Positions 8,244 to 17,071 of a stretch of 64,000 nucleotides of DNA are shown here, piece after piece; the stretch's first letter is position 1; the number at the start of each line of letters is the position of its first letter. Made by a program: the position numbers and the translations under genes. The stretch lies in assembly GCF_029263155.1 (NCBI RefSeq), contig NZ_JAJCYB010000118.1, positions 1 to 64,000 of the forward strand, written 5' to 3'. Below the pieces are notes generated by a model, which was not told the DNA's origin, ran no database searches, and saw only the letters and a list, made by a program, of their open reading frames with translations. Origin of the DNA: Pseudonocardia sp. GTDB taxonomy: Bacteria > Actinomycetota > Actinomycetes > Mycobacteriales > Pseudonocardiaceae.

Positions 8244-8667
8244 GCCGCCGCTCGGTCGCCGTCGCGGTGCCCGCCCCCGATCCGTAGGTGGACCAGGCCA
8301 CGAACACCGACGCGACCAGCAGCGCCGGGGCCAGGGTGAGCGAGGAGACGCTGCCCCCGACGAACCCTCCGCTGACCACCGCCCCGGCCATGACGAGCGC
8401 CAGCAGCACCGCGACCACCCGGACGCCCACGCCGACCACCAGCGCCAGCCCGCCGAGCACCTCGGCCAGCCCGGTGCCGTACACGAGCAGGCTCGACTCG
8501 GGCAGACCGTAGGAGCCGAAGCCGGCCACCCAGCCGGCGTGGTCGGTGAACTTCGGGATCCCGAACCAGACGAACAGGACGCCCGCGACCACCCGCACGA
8601 CCGCCGCGATCCGTGGTGTCCGGTGGTGCAGCCCGGTGCGCAGCACGCTGTCGATCGGGCCGGTCAT
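8233..8667 (-). CDS. DoxX-family membrane protein
   Basis: About 144 residues with four predicted membrane segments and the DoxX hallmark 'LFVWFGIPKFTDHAGW' after the first segment, then 'GLAEVLGGLALVVG'. DoxX proteins are small inner-membrane proteins linked to thiol redox and respiratory functions; the role here is unknown. The start MTGPIDS is chosen because upstream codons give low-complexity sequence. It overlaps the monooxygenase start. The 276 bp between it and the next gene (8668-8943) show no convincing gene. Confidence 0.75.
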   Translation of the reverse strand: MTGPIDSVLRTGLHHRTPRIAAVVRVVAGVLFVWFGIPKFTDHAGWVAGFGSYGLPESSLLVYGTGLAEVLGGLALVVGVGVRVVAVLLALVMAGAVVSGGFVGGSVSSLTLAPALLVASVFVAWSTYGSGAGTATATERRRGR

Positions 8668-8943
8668 CGAACCTCCGCCGTCGGGTCCGCCGGAACTCGC
8701 GCCCGGCAGGTGCAGCACCGGTGGGTGCCCACCCGCCACCGTACGTGTCACGAGGACGCGGCTACCTGGGCCGTGCGGCACGCCGGCCGAGACGGCGTCC
8801 CCGGCTGGCTCGATCCGGGCCCGCCCGGCACGGCGACCCGCTTCGACCGTGTCGGCGGTGCGCACCGGTGGCGTGATCCTGATCGACTCGGCCGCGTGGC
8901 CGGCGACCGACCCGCTCCCGGTCGCCACCCCCACCTCACGGGG

Positions 8944-9936
8944 TCAGCCGAGCCGCTCGTACACCCGGTCCCACAGCCGCATGCACTCCATGACCGTGTA
9001 GAGGTGGCCGGAGCCGACGTTCTGCTCGGAGACGATCACCCGGTCCTCGGCGACGGCAGGGACCTCCGCCCAGAGCGGGTTCGAGGTCAGGGCGTCGCGC
9101 GACGGCTGGTCCGGCCCCCAGATCAGGGCGGCGTCCGCACCCTCGAGCTCACCGATCCGTTCCGGGGAGAGCGTGAGCCAGCCGTTGTCGACCGCACCGG
9201 CGTCGCGGAACGGCATCAGCGACCCGCCCAGCTCCTGCAGGGCCAGGCTCGCCGGGGTCCCGGAGTCGAGGTCGGCCAACCAGAGCGCCGGATCCTCGGC
9301 GGATCCCATCGCGACCTGCGCGGTGCCGAGCGTCCCGGCGTACCTGGACCTGATGGAGTCGCGCAGTTCGGCGAACTCGGCGAGCGTCCGGTCCAGCGCG
9401 TCGGTCCGCTGCATCCAGCCGGCGACCTGGCGCAGGTCCTCCCGCCAGTCCGTGTCGACGAGTCCCACGGGCACCACCGGCGCGACCCTGGACAGGGCGC
9501 CGTAGGACCAGTACGGCGGGTCGGACGCGTCGAGCCAGTTCGCTCCGCTGAGGATCAGATCGGGTCGCATCGCCAGCAGCGACTCGGTGTTGGTGGCGAA
9601 GGACTCGAAGGTCTGCTCGGCACCCGTCGGCTCGTACGGCACCCATGGCGCCACCCACGGTGCGGCGCCGCCCTCGAACTCGAAGAAGTAGCCCACCGCC
9701 GTCGGGGTCAGCCCGATCGCGGTGGCGATCTCCAGCTCCCGTCGGTTCTCCATGAGGACCAGCCGTTGCGGGTCGAGCGGGATCTCGTAGGTCCCGTACC
9801 TGTTCGTGATCGGCACGCGGCCCGCGGACCCTCCCTCGGCCGGGGCGGGGGAGCCGTCCCCGCCGGAACATCCGCCGAGCGCGACCGCACCCACCGTGCC
9901 GCCCAGCCCGATCAGTACTCGCCGACGGGTCAGCAT
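8944..9936 (-). CDS. Iron-siderophore ABC transporter substrate-binding lipoprotein
   Basis: A 330-residue FepB-like binding protein with a twin-arginine start (TRRRVLIG) and a lipobox ending at Cys23 (ALGGC). Features are 'DPQRLVLMENRRELEIATAIGLTPTAVGYFF', 'MRPDLILSG', 'LWAEVPAVAEDRVIV'. It likely captures a ferric siderophore; no permease genes adjoin. GGGGAG sits 8 bp before ATG 9936. The gene is divergent from an AraC regulator, with an iron-box-like site between them, suggesting control by iron and possibly by the siderophore-sensing regulator. Confidence 0.82.
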   Translation of the reverse strand: MLTRRRVLIGLGGTVGAVALGGCSGGDGSPAPAEGGSAGRVPITNRYGTYEIPLDPQRLVLMENRRELEIATAIGLTPTAVGYFFEFEGGAAPWVAPWVPYEPTGAEQTFESFATNTESLLAMRPDLILSGANWLDASDPPYWSYGALSRVAPVVPVGLVDTDWREDLRQVAGWMQRTDALDRTLAEFAELRDSIRSRYAGTLGTAQVAMGSAEDPALWLADLDSGTPASLALQELGGSLMPFRDAGAVDNGWLTLSPERIGELEGADAALIWGPDQPSRDALTSNPLWAEVPAVAEDRVIVSEQNVGSGHLYTVMECMRLWDRVYERLG

Positions 9937-9952
9937 CGCATGCACTCCCCTC

Positions 9953-9971
9953 TTATTAGGCCTGCCTAAGC
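9953..9971. promoter_or_regulatory. Iron-box-like site
   Basis: TTATTAGGCCTGCCTAAGC contains TTAGG...GCCTAA, an imperfect palindrome resembling the DtxR/IdeR iron box, immediately upstream of the siderophore-binding protein gene and within 100 bp of the AraC gene. The match is weaker than at 3426. Confidence 0.5.
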
Positions 9972-10049
9972 TGAGCACGTAGTCTGGCAGGACGGTTGCG
10001 AGCGGTGCGGCCAGATGATGTGGCGATCCGGCCAGGAGGGAGGCCACCG

Positions 10050-10823
10050 ATGACGGCGGCCGCCATCTCGATCCTGCGGTACCGGATCTCCCTCGGCGGG
10101 CGGACCGAGGCCCACACGCACGACGACCACCAGCTGGTGTGGGCGCCGGAGGACGTGCTGATGGTCGACATCGAGGACCGGAGCTGGATCCTGCCTCCCC
10201 CACAGGCGCTCTTCGTGCCCGCGGGCGTCGTGCACGCGACGAGCGCGCGGGAACACGGCCTGATGGCCGGGGTCCATCTCCCGCCGGAGCTGTGCCCACT
10301 GGCCTTCCCGGAACCGACGGTCGTGTCCATCACGCCGCTGCTGCGCCAGCTCCTGCTGTTCCTGGAGTCCGGACCGTCCGGAGGCCCGCTCGCGATCGAC
10401 TCCCGCGCCCACGCCGAGGCCCTGGTCTACGACCTGCTGGAGCCGGTCTCAGGCACCACGGTGCACCTGCCGATGCCGGTCGACGTCCGGGCCCGCGAGG
10501 TGGCGGACACGATCGTCGCGGACCCCGGCGACACCCGGACCCTCGGCCAGTGGGCGTTCGCGGTCGGCTCCAGCGTCCGCTCGCTGTCCCGGGCGTTCAC
10601 CGAGGAGACGGGGATGCCGTTCGCCAGGTGGCGGACCCAGGTCCGGTTGCGGGCCGCGCTGCTGCTGCTCGCCGAGCGGGTCCCGGTCAAGACCGTCGCC
10701 CGTGCGGTGGGCTACGAGACGACCAGCTCGTTCGTGGCCGTCTTCCGTCGCCACACCGGCCGGTCCCCGGCGTCGTTCCGCCGGCCGATGTCGTCCGGGT
10801 GCGGGTCCCGGGGCCTGCGCTGA
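10050..10823 (+). CDS. AraC-family transcriptional regulator with cupin domain
   Basis: A 257-residue protein. Residues 1-110 form a cupin-like sensor (HTHDDHQLVWAPE; 'ALFVPAGVVHATSA'), and the C-terminal 100 residues carry two AraC helix-turn-helices, the first in 'TLGQWAFAVGSSVRSLSRAFTEETG', the second in 'VKTVARAVGYETTSSFVAVFRRHTG'. The start at ATG 10050 follows GGAGGGAGG. Divergent from a siderophore-binding protein and near an iron box, it may activate that gene in response to a ligand; this is inferred from position. A strong hairpin follows the stop. Confidence 0.82.
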   Translation: MTAAAISILRYRISLGGRTEAHTHDDHQLVWAPEDVLMVDIEDRSWILPPPQALFVPAGVVHATSAREHGLMAGVHLPPELCPLAFPEPTVVSITPLLRQLLLFLESGPSGGPLAIDSRAHAEALVYDLLEPVSGTTVHLPMPVDVRAREVADTIVADPGDTRTLGQWAFAVGSSVRSLSRAFTEETGMPFARWRTQVRLRAALLLLAERVPVKTVARAVGYETTSSFVAVFRRHTGRSPASFRRPMSSGCGSRGLR

Positions 10824-10824
10824 C

Positions 10825-10864
10825 CGGGCGGCGCGCGTCGGCGGCGCAGACGCGCGCCGACCCG
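10825..10864 (+). terminator. Hairpin terminator after the AraC gene
   Basis: Arms 10825-10839 and 10849-10864 pair over 15 bp with a one-base bulge around a 9-nt loop, starting 1-2 bp after the AraC stop. There is no T-tract, as is common in GC-rich actinobacteria. It lies between convergent genes and may serve both. Confidence 0.55.
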
Positions 10865-10937
10865 TGGGCGGTTCCCCGCGCGAGGGAGGTGGGCCGCCCG
10901 CCCGGTGGCCGGCCGCCGGCTCGGGTCGCGGACGTCG

Positions 10938-11678
10938 TCAGGGCAGCAGCGCCCGGACCTGCTCCGGGGACGGCCCGTCCGGCTCGATCACCACGACGGC
11001 GTCGTCGAACCCGGCGTCGGCGTAGCGCCGGAGCTGATCGCCCACGGGACCGAGGTCATCGCCCACCGGGATGGCGCACACGATCGCCCGCCCGCCGCCG
11101 GCGGCCCGGAACCGCTCGTGGGCCTCGACGATCTGGTCGGCGGTGGTCCGGTAGCCCGAGGCCAGCCAGCCGTCGAACTCGCGGGCGGCCCGCTCCACGT
11201 TCCGCCCCCACGAGCCGAGCAGGATCGGGGGGACCCTGGCCGGGGCGGGGCCGAGGTCGGCGTGGGCGTCCCCGCCGCGGGTGATCAGGTCGCGGACCCT
11301 CGGCAGGTTCTCCCGGAACGTGCGGAAGCGTGCGGCGTGGTCACGGTCCAGGGTGGCGAAGTCGACCTCGGTCGAGCCGGGGCTGACGCCGAGGGTCAGC
11401 CGGTCGCCGCACACCGCCATCAGCGAGAGGATCTTGTGCGCGAGCGCGGCGGGGTGGTGCAGCGGGACCTGCACGGTGGCCGTGCCGATCTCGACGCCCT
11501 CGGTGACGCTCGCGGCCACCGCCAGCGCCACGAACGGGTCCGGCACCAGGTAGCCGCGGCCGATCACCTGGTGGATCCACAGGCTCTCGAACCCGGCCCC
11601 CACCAGTCGCCTCGACCACTCCGCGGTGGGCGGGGGCGGGCCCGGGGACAGGTGGGCGAGCGTCGCGCCCAGCCTCAC
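10938..11678 (-). CDS. LLM-class F420-dependent oxidoreductase
   Basis: About 246 residues with a luciferase-like TIM-barrel pattern: 'AGFESLWIHQV', 'PHHPAALAHKILSLMAVCGDRLTLGVSPGS' and the closing 'LRRYADAGFDDAVVV'. These proteins usually use F420H2 or FMNH2. It is shorter than the 290-350 residues typical of the family. The GTG start overlaps the TGA of acetoacetyl-CoA synthetase (GTGA), so the two are coupled and co-transcribed. Substrate unknown. Confidence 0.72.
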   Translation of the reverse strand: MRLGATLAHLSPGPPPPTAEWSRRLVGAGFESLWIHQVIGRGYLVPDPFVALAVAASVTEGVEIGTATVQVPLHHPAALAHKILSLMAVCGDRLTLGVSPGSTEVDFATLDRDHAARFRTFRENLPRVRDLITRGGDAHADLGPAPARVPPILLGSWGRNVERAAREFDGWLASGYRTTADQIVEAHERFRAAGGGRAIVCAIPVGDDLGPVGDQLRRYADAGFDDAVVVIEPDGPSPEQVRALLP

Positions 11679-13633
11679 GCGCCACCGGCCCGCTCGGCGG
11701 CGAACCGCGCGTACCAGTGCAGCGCGTCGGGATCGTCGACGGACGCGAGGTTGGCGGCCTTCTCCAGCGGCCGCCCGGCCAGCAGCTTCTTGATCGGCAC
11801 CTCCAGCTTCTTGCCCGACAGGGTGTGCGGCACCGCGGGTGCCTCGACGATCTCGTCGGGCACGTGGCGCGCGGTCAGCCGCGTCCGCAGCGTGCGGACG
11901 ATCTCCTGTCTCAGCGCGTCGTCGACCGCCTGCCCGGGCGCCGGGACGACGAACAGCCCGAGCCAGTAGCCGTCGTCGGGCAGTTCCAGGCCGATCACCA
12001 GTGCCTCGGCGATCTCCGGCATCGGTTCCAGCACGTCGTAGAAGTCGCTGCTGCCCAGCCGCACGCCCTGGCGGTTGAGCGTCGAGTCCGACCGGCCGTG
12101 GATGGAGACGCTGCCGTCGGCGTGCATCACCACCCAGTCGCCGTGGCGCCACACGCCGGGCCAGGTGTCGAAGTAGGACTCGCGATAGCGCACGGCGTCC
12201 GGGTCGTTCCACAGGTGGACCGGCATCGACGGCATCGGCTGGGTGATCACCAGGTCGCCCACCGCGTCGACGACCGGCTTCCCGTCCTCGTCCCAGGCCG
12301 CGCAGTCGACGCCCGCCAGCGCGCCGCCGATCCGGCCCGCCCGGACGGGGGTGTACTCGTTGGCGCCGACGAAGGCGCCGGAGATGTCGGTGCCGCCGCT
12401 GGTCGAGTCGATGCGCAGGTCCCCGCCGACGTTCTCCAGCAGCCAGTGGTAGCCGGCAGGGGGCAGGGCCGAGCCACTCACCATGACGTGCCGCAACCGG
12501 CTCAGGTCGTGCTCCTCGTTCGGGCGGACCCCGGTGTTCGCCGTCGCCATGATCACGGCGGCGCCGATCAGCACGACCTGCGCGCGGGTGCGCGACGCGA
12601 CCTCCCACACCGCGCCGGCGGGGAAGCCCGGGCTGCCCTCGTACAGCACGATGCCCGCGCCGTGCATCAACGTGTTGATCTGCATGTTCCACAGGGCCCA
12701 GCCCGTGGAGGTGAACGCGAACATCCGCTCGCCCGGCCGCATCCCGGCGTAGAGCCCCGCCCACTTCAGGCCCTCCAGGGTGATCCCGCCGTGCCCGTGC
12801 ACCAGGCCCTTGGGCAGGCCGGTGGTGCCGGAGGTGAACAGCACCCACAGCGGGTGCGAGAACTCCACCTGCTCGAACTCCGGCGGCGCGTCGACGGCCA
12901 GCAGCTCGTCCCACGCGGTGGTGCCCCCCGGATGTGGGCGGTCGAACACGTACGGGACGTGGACGACGTGGCGCACCGACGGCAGCTGCGCACGCAGCTG
13001 CTCGACGACGTCGCCGCGGTCGATCTCCTTGCCGTTCCAGTGGTAGCCGTCCGCCGCGATGAGCACGACGGGCTCGAGCTGGGCGAGGCGGCCGATGGTG
13101 CCGTCGGCTCCGAAGTCCGGGGAGCAGCAGGCCCACACCGCGCCGACGGCGGCGGTGGCCAGCGCGCCGATCACCGCGTGCTCGGTGTTGGGCAGGTAGG
13201 CCCCGACCCGGTCGCCGGGCCGCACCCCCGCCCGCCGCAGCCAGCCCGCCGCCGCCGCGACCGATCGGCGCAGCTCACCGAAGGTGATCTCCCGGGCGGC
13301 CCCGCCGCCCTCCTGGACGCACACCAGCGCCGGGGCGTCCTCGGCCCCGTGGCGCAGCGCGTGCTGCGCCCAGTTCAGCCGCGCCCCGGTGAACCAGCGG
13401 GTGCGGGGCATGTCCTCGGCGGTGCGCACCTGCGTCCACGGCGTGGAGAACCCGACCCCGTAGTAGTCGACCACCGAGGTCCAGAACCGGTCGATGTCCT
13501 CGATCGACCAGGCGTGCAGGGCGTCGTGGTCGACGAACGGCCGCCCCTCGCGCGCCTCCAGCCAGTCCAGGTACGCGCGCAACGCGGAGTTCTCGATGCG
13601 GTCCGCCGTCGGGCTCCAGAGCGTGTCGGTCAT
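11675..13633 (-). CDS. aacS: Acetoacetyl-CoA synthetase
   Basis: A 652-residue ANL-superfamily enzyme that activates acetoacetate to its CoA thioester with ATP. The AMP-binding loop is LFTSGTTGLPKG near residue 275, adenylate-binding 'STSGGTDISGAFVG', hinge and C-terminal 'GRSDSTLNRQGVRLG', and the acyl-transfer Lys region 'HTLSGKKLEVPIKKLL'. Length and the N-terminal ACAS-like domain match AacS (about 650 residues). The ATG start has GAGGTG upstream. Coupled to the LLM oxidoreductase downstream. It probably serves ketone-body or short-chain polymer use. Confidence 0.88.
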   Translation of the reverse strand: MTDTLWSPTADRIENSALRAYLDWLEAREGRPFVDHDALHAWSIEDIDRFWTSVVDYYGVGFSTPWTQVRTAEDMPRTRWFTGARLNWAQHALRHGAEDAPALVCVQEGGGAAREITFGELRRSVAAAAGWLRRAGVRPGDRVGAYLPNTEHAVIGALATAAVGAVWACCSPDFGADGTIGRLAQLEPVVLIAADGYHWNGKEIDRGDVVEQLRAQLPSVRHVVHVPYVFDRPHPGGTTAWDELLAVDAPPEFEQVEFSHPLWVLFTSGTTGLPKGLVHGHGGITLEGLKWAGLYAGMRPGERMFAFTSTGWALWNMQINTLMHGAGIVLYEGSPGFPAGAVWEVASRTRAQVVLIGAAVIMATANTGVRPNEEHDLSRLRHVMVSGSALPPAGYHWLLENVGGDLRIDSTSGGTDISGAFVGANEYTPVRAGRIGGALAGVDCAAWDEDGKPVVDAVGDLVITQPMPSMPVHLWNDPDAVRYRESYFDTWPGVWRHGDWVVMHADGSVSIHGRSDSTLNRQGVRLGSSDFYDVLEPMPEIAEALVIGLELPDDGYWLGLFVVPAPGQAVDDALRQEIVRTLRTRLTARHVPDEIVEAPAVPHTLSGKKLEVPIKKLLAGRPLEKAANLASVDDPDALHWYARFAAERAGGA

Positions 13634-13893
13634 CGGCGGCACCTCACCGTGCGAGCGTCCATGCCTGGAAGATAGAGGTGGCGGGCGGTGCCGACCACCG
13701 CGTCGACGGCCCGGCCGGGCGCCGCCGCTCCCGTTCCGGCCCCGGTGGCCTGCGCAGTTGACGGTGCGTTGAGATCCAGGTGAGACCTGGTTGAGGTGGC
13801 CCGAGCACACTGCGTGCCAGTGTCCGCCTCGGCGTCGTCCGGACGCCCAGGGCGCACGACCGCTCGACGATGAGCCCCGAGGAGGCCGAACAC

Positions 13894-14880
13894 ATGAAGC
13901 TCGCTCTCTACCTTCCGAACTTCCGCGACGAGGTGACCGTCAAGGAACTCGAGGACCTCACGGCGCTGGCCGAGGACCTCGACTTCGACTCGGTGTGGAC
14001 TCTCGACCGCGTCATCGTCCCGGAGAAGTCCGACCGGGCCGAGATGGAGTACCCGTTCGGCATGATGGCAGGGCTGCCCAGCGGCCTGCCCGTCATCTCG
14101 CGGGGCAAGTGGTTCCAGGGCTGGCCGCTGATCCCCTGGCTGGCCGCCAAGACCACGAAGCTGCGGATCGGCATGAGCATCACCAACACCCCGTTCCGCG
14201 GGCCTGCCGTGCTCGCCACGGAGCTGGCCACCGTCGACCACCTCTCCGGCGGACGGCTCAACGTCGGCGTCGGTTCCGGCTGGATGCCCGAGGAGTTCGC
14301 CGCGGCCAGCGTCCCGCACCTGTTCCCGCGCCGGCACGCCCACGTGCGCGACACCCTGGAGATCATGCAGGGCATCTGGAACAACGAGCTCTACGAGCAC
14401 CACAGCGAGTTCGCCGACTTCGAGCTCTCCGGCTTCGGCCACAAGCCGGTCCAGGACCCCCTGCCGATCTTCTTCTCCGGCCTGCAGGACCCCAAGCGGT
14501 CGGCCAAGCGCATCGCGAAGTACGGCCTCAACGGCTGGATCGGCATCCAGGACTCCCCCGAGGACATCAAGCGCTGGAAGGGCGAGATGGAGCGCGAGCT
14601 GAACGAGCTCGGCCGCGGCTTCCCCGACAACTTCGAGATGTGCTCCATGATCTGGACCGTCATCACCGACGAGCCGATGGACCAGAGCGACAACGGCAAG
14701 GTCACCAACCTGCTGGCGGGCACCGCCCAGCAGATCGAGGACCGGCTCAAGGCCTACAAGGAGGCCGGCATGACCATGCCGCTCATCTGGCCGCCGTTCC
14801 GGGACGTGCCGACCTCCAAGACCATGGACGACCTCAAGCGGATCAACGACGAGATCATGCCGAAGGTCAACGCCAGCTGA
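13894..14880 (+). CDS. LLM-class F420-dependent oxidoreductase
   Basis: A 328-residue luciferase-like monooxygenase-fold protein: 'KLALYLPNFRDEVTVKELEDL', 'FDSVWTLDRVIVPE', 'RGPAVLATELATVDHLSGGRLNVGVGSGWMPEEF'. The VGVGSGW motif and the SGGR loop are characteristic of F420-dependent members. ATG 13894 is chosen over 13870 because GAGGAGG lies 8 bp upstream. Codon use is less extreme and more Lys-rich than the neighbours, suggesting good expression. Preceded by 260 bp without a gene and followed by a strong hairpin, so probably monocistronic. Confidence 0.8.
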   Translation: MKLALYLPNFRDEVTVKELEDLTALAEDLDFDSVWTLDRVIVPEKSDRAEMEYPFGMMAGLPSGLPVISRGKWFQGWPLIPWLAAKTTKLRIGMSITNTPFRGPAVLATELATVDHLSGGRLNVGVGSGWMPEEFAAASVPHLFPRRHAHVRDTLEIMQGIWNNELYEHHSEFADFELSGFGHKPVQDPLPIFFSGLQDPKRSAKRIAKYGLNGWIGIQDSPEDIKRWKGEMERELNELGRGFPDNFEMCSMIWTVITDEPMDQSDNGKVTNLLAGTAQQIEDRLKAYKEAGMTMPLIWPPFRDVPTSKTMDDLKRINDEIMPKVNAS

Positions 14881-14888
14881 CGGCGACC

Positions 14889-14921
14889 GACCGGGCCCAC
14901 GCCCCCGGCGTGGGCCCGGTC
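14889..14921 (+). terminator. Strong hairpin terminator
   Basis: A perfect 15-bp inverted repeat (14889-14903 with 14907-14921) around a CCC loop starts 9 bp after the LLM gene stop. It lies between convergent genes and could terminate transcription from both sides. Confidence 0.75.
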
Positions 14922-14982
14922 GTGGGCCGGTCCCCGGCGCCGCCACGGCAGGAGGGCCACCCCGCGCCGGCGAGCGCGCCGC

Positions 14983-15960
14983 TCAGGCCTCCCCCGGTCC
15001 GGGGCGCCCACCGGCCGACAGCAGCCGCTCCCCCAGCTCCCGGCAGCGGCCCGTCAGCTCCGGTGGGTCGAGCACCTCGAAGTCGTGCCCGAGCAGCAGC
15101 ACGTGCAGGAGCACGACGTCGAGGGAGCCCGCGCCGCTGCGCACCTCGCAGCGCGCGCCGGACCGCGGTCGCACGACGGCCGCTCCGGCCGGGATCTGCG
15201 CGCGCACCGTCGCGGCCGGGGCGTGCACCAGGAAGCGCGCCTGGTGCGGGTAGACCCGGCTCGCCACGCCCTCCTGCACGTAGGCCGCCGCGTCGGGCGC
15301 GTCGCGCGGGCGGAAGCGCCAGGAACTCGCGGCCGCCGCCGTGATCCGGTCGACGCGGAAGGTGCGCCAGTCGTCGCGGGCGAGATCGTAGGCGAGCAGG
15401 TACCAGTGGCGGTCCGAGGCGACCAGGCGGTGGGGCTCGACCCGCCGGCGCCGCACCTCGCTCCCCGACGGGTAGTCGAAGCCCGTCTCGACCTCGTCGC
15501 GGCAGGCCCTGGCCAGCGTCATCAGCAGGTCGGGATCGACCGGCGTGCGGCCCCCGTCGAAGGACTCCACCGACCCGGAGAGCGTGCGCACCGCGTGTCG
15601 CAGCCGGACGGGCAGCACCCGGTCGAGCTTGGTCAGCGCGCGCAGCGCGGCATCACCGGCCCCGGCCACCGCGCCGCCCGCGCCGACGAGCAGCGACACC
15701 GCGGTGGCGATCGCCTCGTCGTCGTCGAGGAGCAGCGGGGGCAGGTCCCGCCCCGGGCCGAGCCGGTAGCCGCCTCCGACGCCCGGGCCGGCCTGCACCG
15801 GATAGCCGAGCGTGCGCAGCCGCTCGACGTCGCGCCGCACCGTGCGCGGGGTGACCCCGAGCCGGGCCGCGAGCTCGGTGCCCGTCCAGACCTGGCGCTG
15901 CTGCAGGAGCCCGAGCAGGGTGAGCACGCGCTCCGTCGTGCCCCGCTCGTCACCGGTCAT
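14983..15960 (-). CDS. WYL-domain transcriptional regulator
   Basis: About 325 residues: an N-terminal winged HTH of the HTH_11/DeoR type (LLQQRQVWTGTELAARLGVTPRTVRRDVERL), a WYL domain with the literal W-Y-L in 'SDRHWYLLAYD', and a C-terminal WCX extension. The ATG at 15960 is preferred to the one at 15981, because the latter sits inside the palindromic operator. Divergent from the DinB/VOC operon with only about 60 bp between starts, it most likely represses both directions. WYL domains sense nucleic-acid or small ligands; the signal is unknown. Confidence 0.85.
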   Translation of the reverse strand: MTGDERGTTERVLTLLGLLQQRQVWTGTELAARLGVTPRTVRRDVERLRTLGYPVQAGPGVGGGYRLGPGRDLPPLLLDDDEAIATAVSLLVGAGGAVAGAGDAALRALTKLDRVLPVRLRHAVRTLSGSVESFDGGRTPVDPDLLMTLARACRDEVETGFDYPSGSEVRRRRVEPHRLVASDRHWYLLAYDLARDDWRTFRVDRITAAAASSWRFRPRDAPDAAAYVQEGVASRVYPHQARFLVHAPAATVRAQIPAGAAVVRPRSGARCEVRSGAGSLDVVLLHVLLLGHDFEVLDPPELTGRCRELGERLLSAGGRPGPGEA

Positions 15961-15979
15961 GCGGGTCACCCTGCCGGAC

Positions 15980-16004
15980 ATAGCGGAGCGATTCTGTCCG
16001 CTAT
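15980..16004. promoter_or_regulatory. Operator of the WYL regulator
   Basis: ATAGCGGA (15980-15987) and TCCGCTAT (15997-16004) form a perfect 8-bp inverted repeat with 9 bp between, about one helical turn and a half centre to centre. It is centred between the divergent WYL and DinB starts, the expected place for autorepression and for control of the DinB/VOC pair. Confidence 0.7.
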
Positions 16005-16022
16005 CGGTGTGAGGGTGGTGCC

Positions 16023-16598
16023 ATGAACGCCGACGAACTCGACTGGAACCGGACGCTGCGCGCGCAGTGGGAGTTCCACTGGGACCACCAGATCCGCGAC
16101 CGGCTCCACGGCCTCACCGACGGGGAGTACCTCTGGGCGCCGGTGCCCGACGCATGGAGCGTGCGACCCCACGGCGACCCGGCGGCGCCCGCGCAGTTCG
16201 GAGCCGGTGGGTTCCGGATCGACTACGCCTTCCCCGAGCCGGCGCCCGCCCCCTTCACCACGATCGCCTGGCGCCTGGGTCACGTCATCGTCGGCGTGCT
16301 CGCCATGCGCAACGCGTCGCACTTCGGCGCACCGCCCGCCTCCTACGAGACCTGGCCGTACGCGGGCGGCGCCGCCACCGCGCTCGATCAGCTGCACGCG
16401 CAGCTCGACACCTGGCTGGCCGGGGTACGCGGTCTCGGCGAGGACGGCCTGCGGGTCGCCGTCGGCGAGCGCGAGCCCTACCCCGACGCGCCCATGGCCG
16501 ATCTGGTGCTGCACATCCACCGCGAGCTGATCCACCACCTCTCCGAGGTCTGCCTGCTGCGCGACCTGTACCTGCACACGGACGGAGCATCCCGATGA
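16023..16598 (+). CDS. DinB-family protein
   Basis: A 191-residue four-helix-bundle protein. The DinB pattern is seen in 'LRAQWEFHWDHQIRDRLHGLTDGEYLWAPVPDAWSVR', the His in 'WRLGHVIVGVLAMRN', and the C-terminal 'HIHRELIHHLSEVCLLRDLY', which supply the metal-binding His set typical of the DinB/YfiT superfamily (thiol S-transferases and related enzymes). Substrate unknown. It is the first gene of an operon controlled by the WYL site and overlaps the VOC gene by ATGA. Confidence 0.8.
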   Translation: MNADELDWNRTLRAQWEFHWDHQIRDRLHGLTDGEYLWAPVPDAWSVRPHGDPAAPAQFGAGGFRIDYAFPEPAPAPFTTIAWRLGHVIVGVLAMRNASHFGAPPASYETWPYAGGAATALDQLHAQLDTWLAGVRGLGEDGLRVAVGEREPYPDAPMADLVLHIHRELIHHLSEVCLLRDLYLHTDGASR

Positions 16599-17056
16599 GC
16601 CGCCACGTCCAGGTCACCGTCGACGCCTACGACCCGCGGGCGCTGTCGACCTTCTGGCGCGACGTGCTGGGCTACGTCCATCCCGGCCCGCCGGGGGTGG
16701 ACCTGCCCGAGGGTGCCGACCCGCTGGCCGCGTGGGACGAGTTCCTCGCGGGGATCGGCGTCCCCGAGGACCGGCGCAACACGCGATCCGCCATCGAGGA
16801 CCCGGACGGGCGCGGCCCGCGGCTGTTCTTCCAGCAGGTCCCGGAGGGCAAGGTCGCGACGAACCGGATCCACCTCGACGTCCGCGCCGCTCCGGGGCTG
16901 CAGGGAGAGGCGCGCATGTCCGCGCTGGAGACCGAGTGCGACCGGCTGGTCGCCCGGGGAGCGACGCGGGTGCGGCGCCACGAGCCCGCACCGCCGATGA
17001 GCACCGGGCACATCGTCATGGCCGATCCCGAGGGCAACGAGTTCTGCCTCGACTGA
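16595..17056 (+). CDS. VOC-superfamily (glyoxalase-like) protein
   Basis: A 153-residue protein of two beta-alpha-beta-beta-beta units: 'HVQVTVDAYDPRALSTFWRDVLGYV' at the start and 'MADPEGNEFCLD' at the end, standard for vicinal-oxygen-chelate proteins. Potential metal ligands include the first His, the His in 'RIHLDVR' and the Glu near the C-terminus. The function may be detoxification or resistance; no substrate can be given. Translationally coupled to DinB (ATGA). Confidence 0.8.
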   Translation: MSRHVQVTVDAYDPRALSTFWRDVLGYVHPGPPGVDLPEGADPLAAWDEFLAGIGVPEDRRNTRSAIEDPDGRGPRLFFQQVPEGKVATNRIHLDVRAAPGLQGEARMSALETECDRLVARGATRVRRHEPAPPMSTGHIVMADPEGNEFCLD

Positions 17057-17071
17057 TGCGTGTCCCGCGCG

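Noticed and set aside
5595-8339. Very long plus-strand open frame (914 codons)
   Set aside because: It is antisense to the NTF2-like, LysR and monooxygenase genes; composition is Arg/Pro-rich with no recognisable domain, a usual by-product of high GC.
8668-8943. Possible small gene between DoxX and the siderophore-binding protein
   Set aside because: Several short frames exist but none has a family pattern or ribosome binding site.
10938-13136. Minus-strand frame of 732 codons over the aacS region
   Set aside because: Only its last third is the LLM oxidoreductase; the rest is out of frame with acetoacetyl-CoA synthetase and low in complexity.
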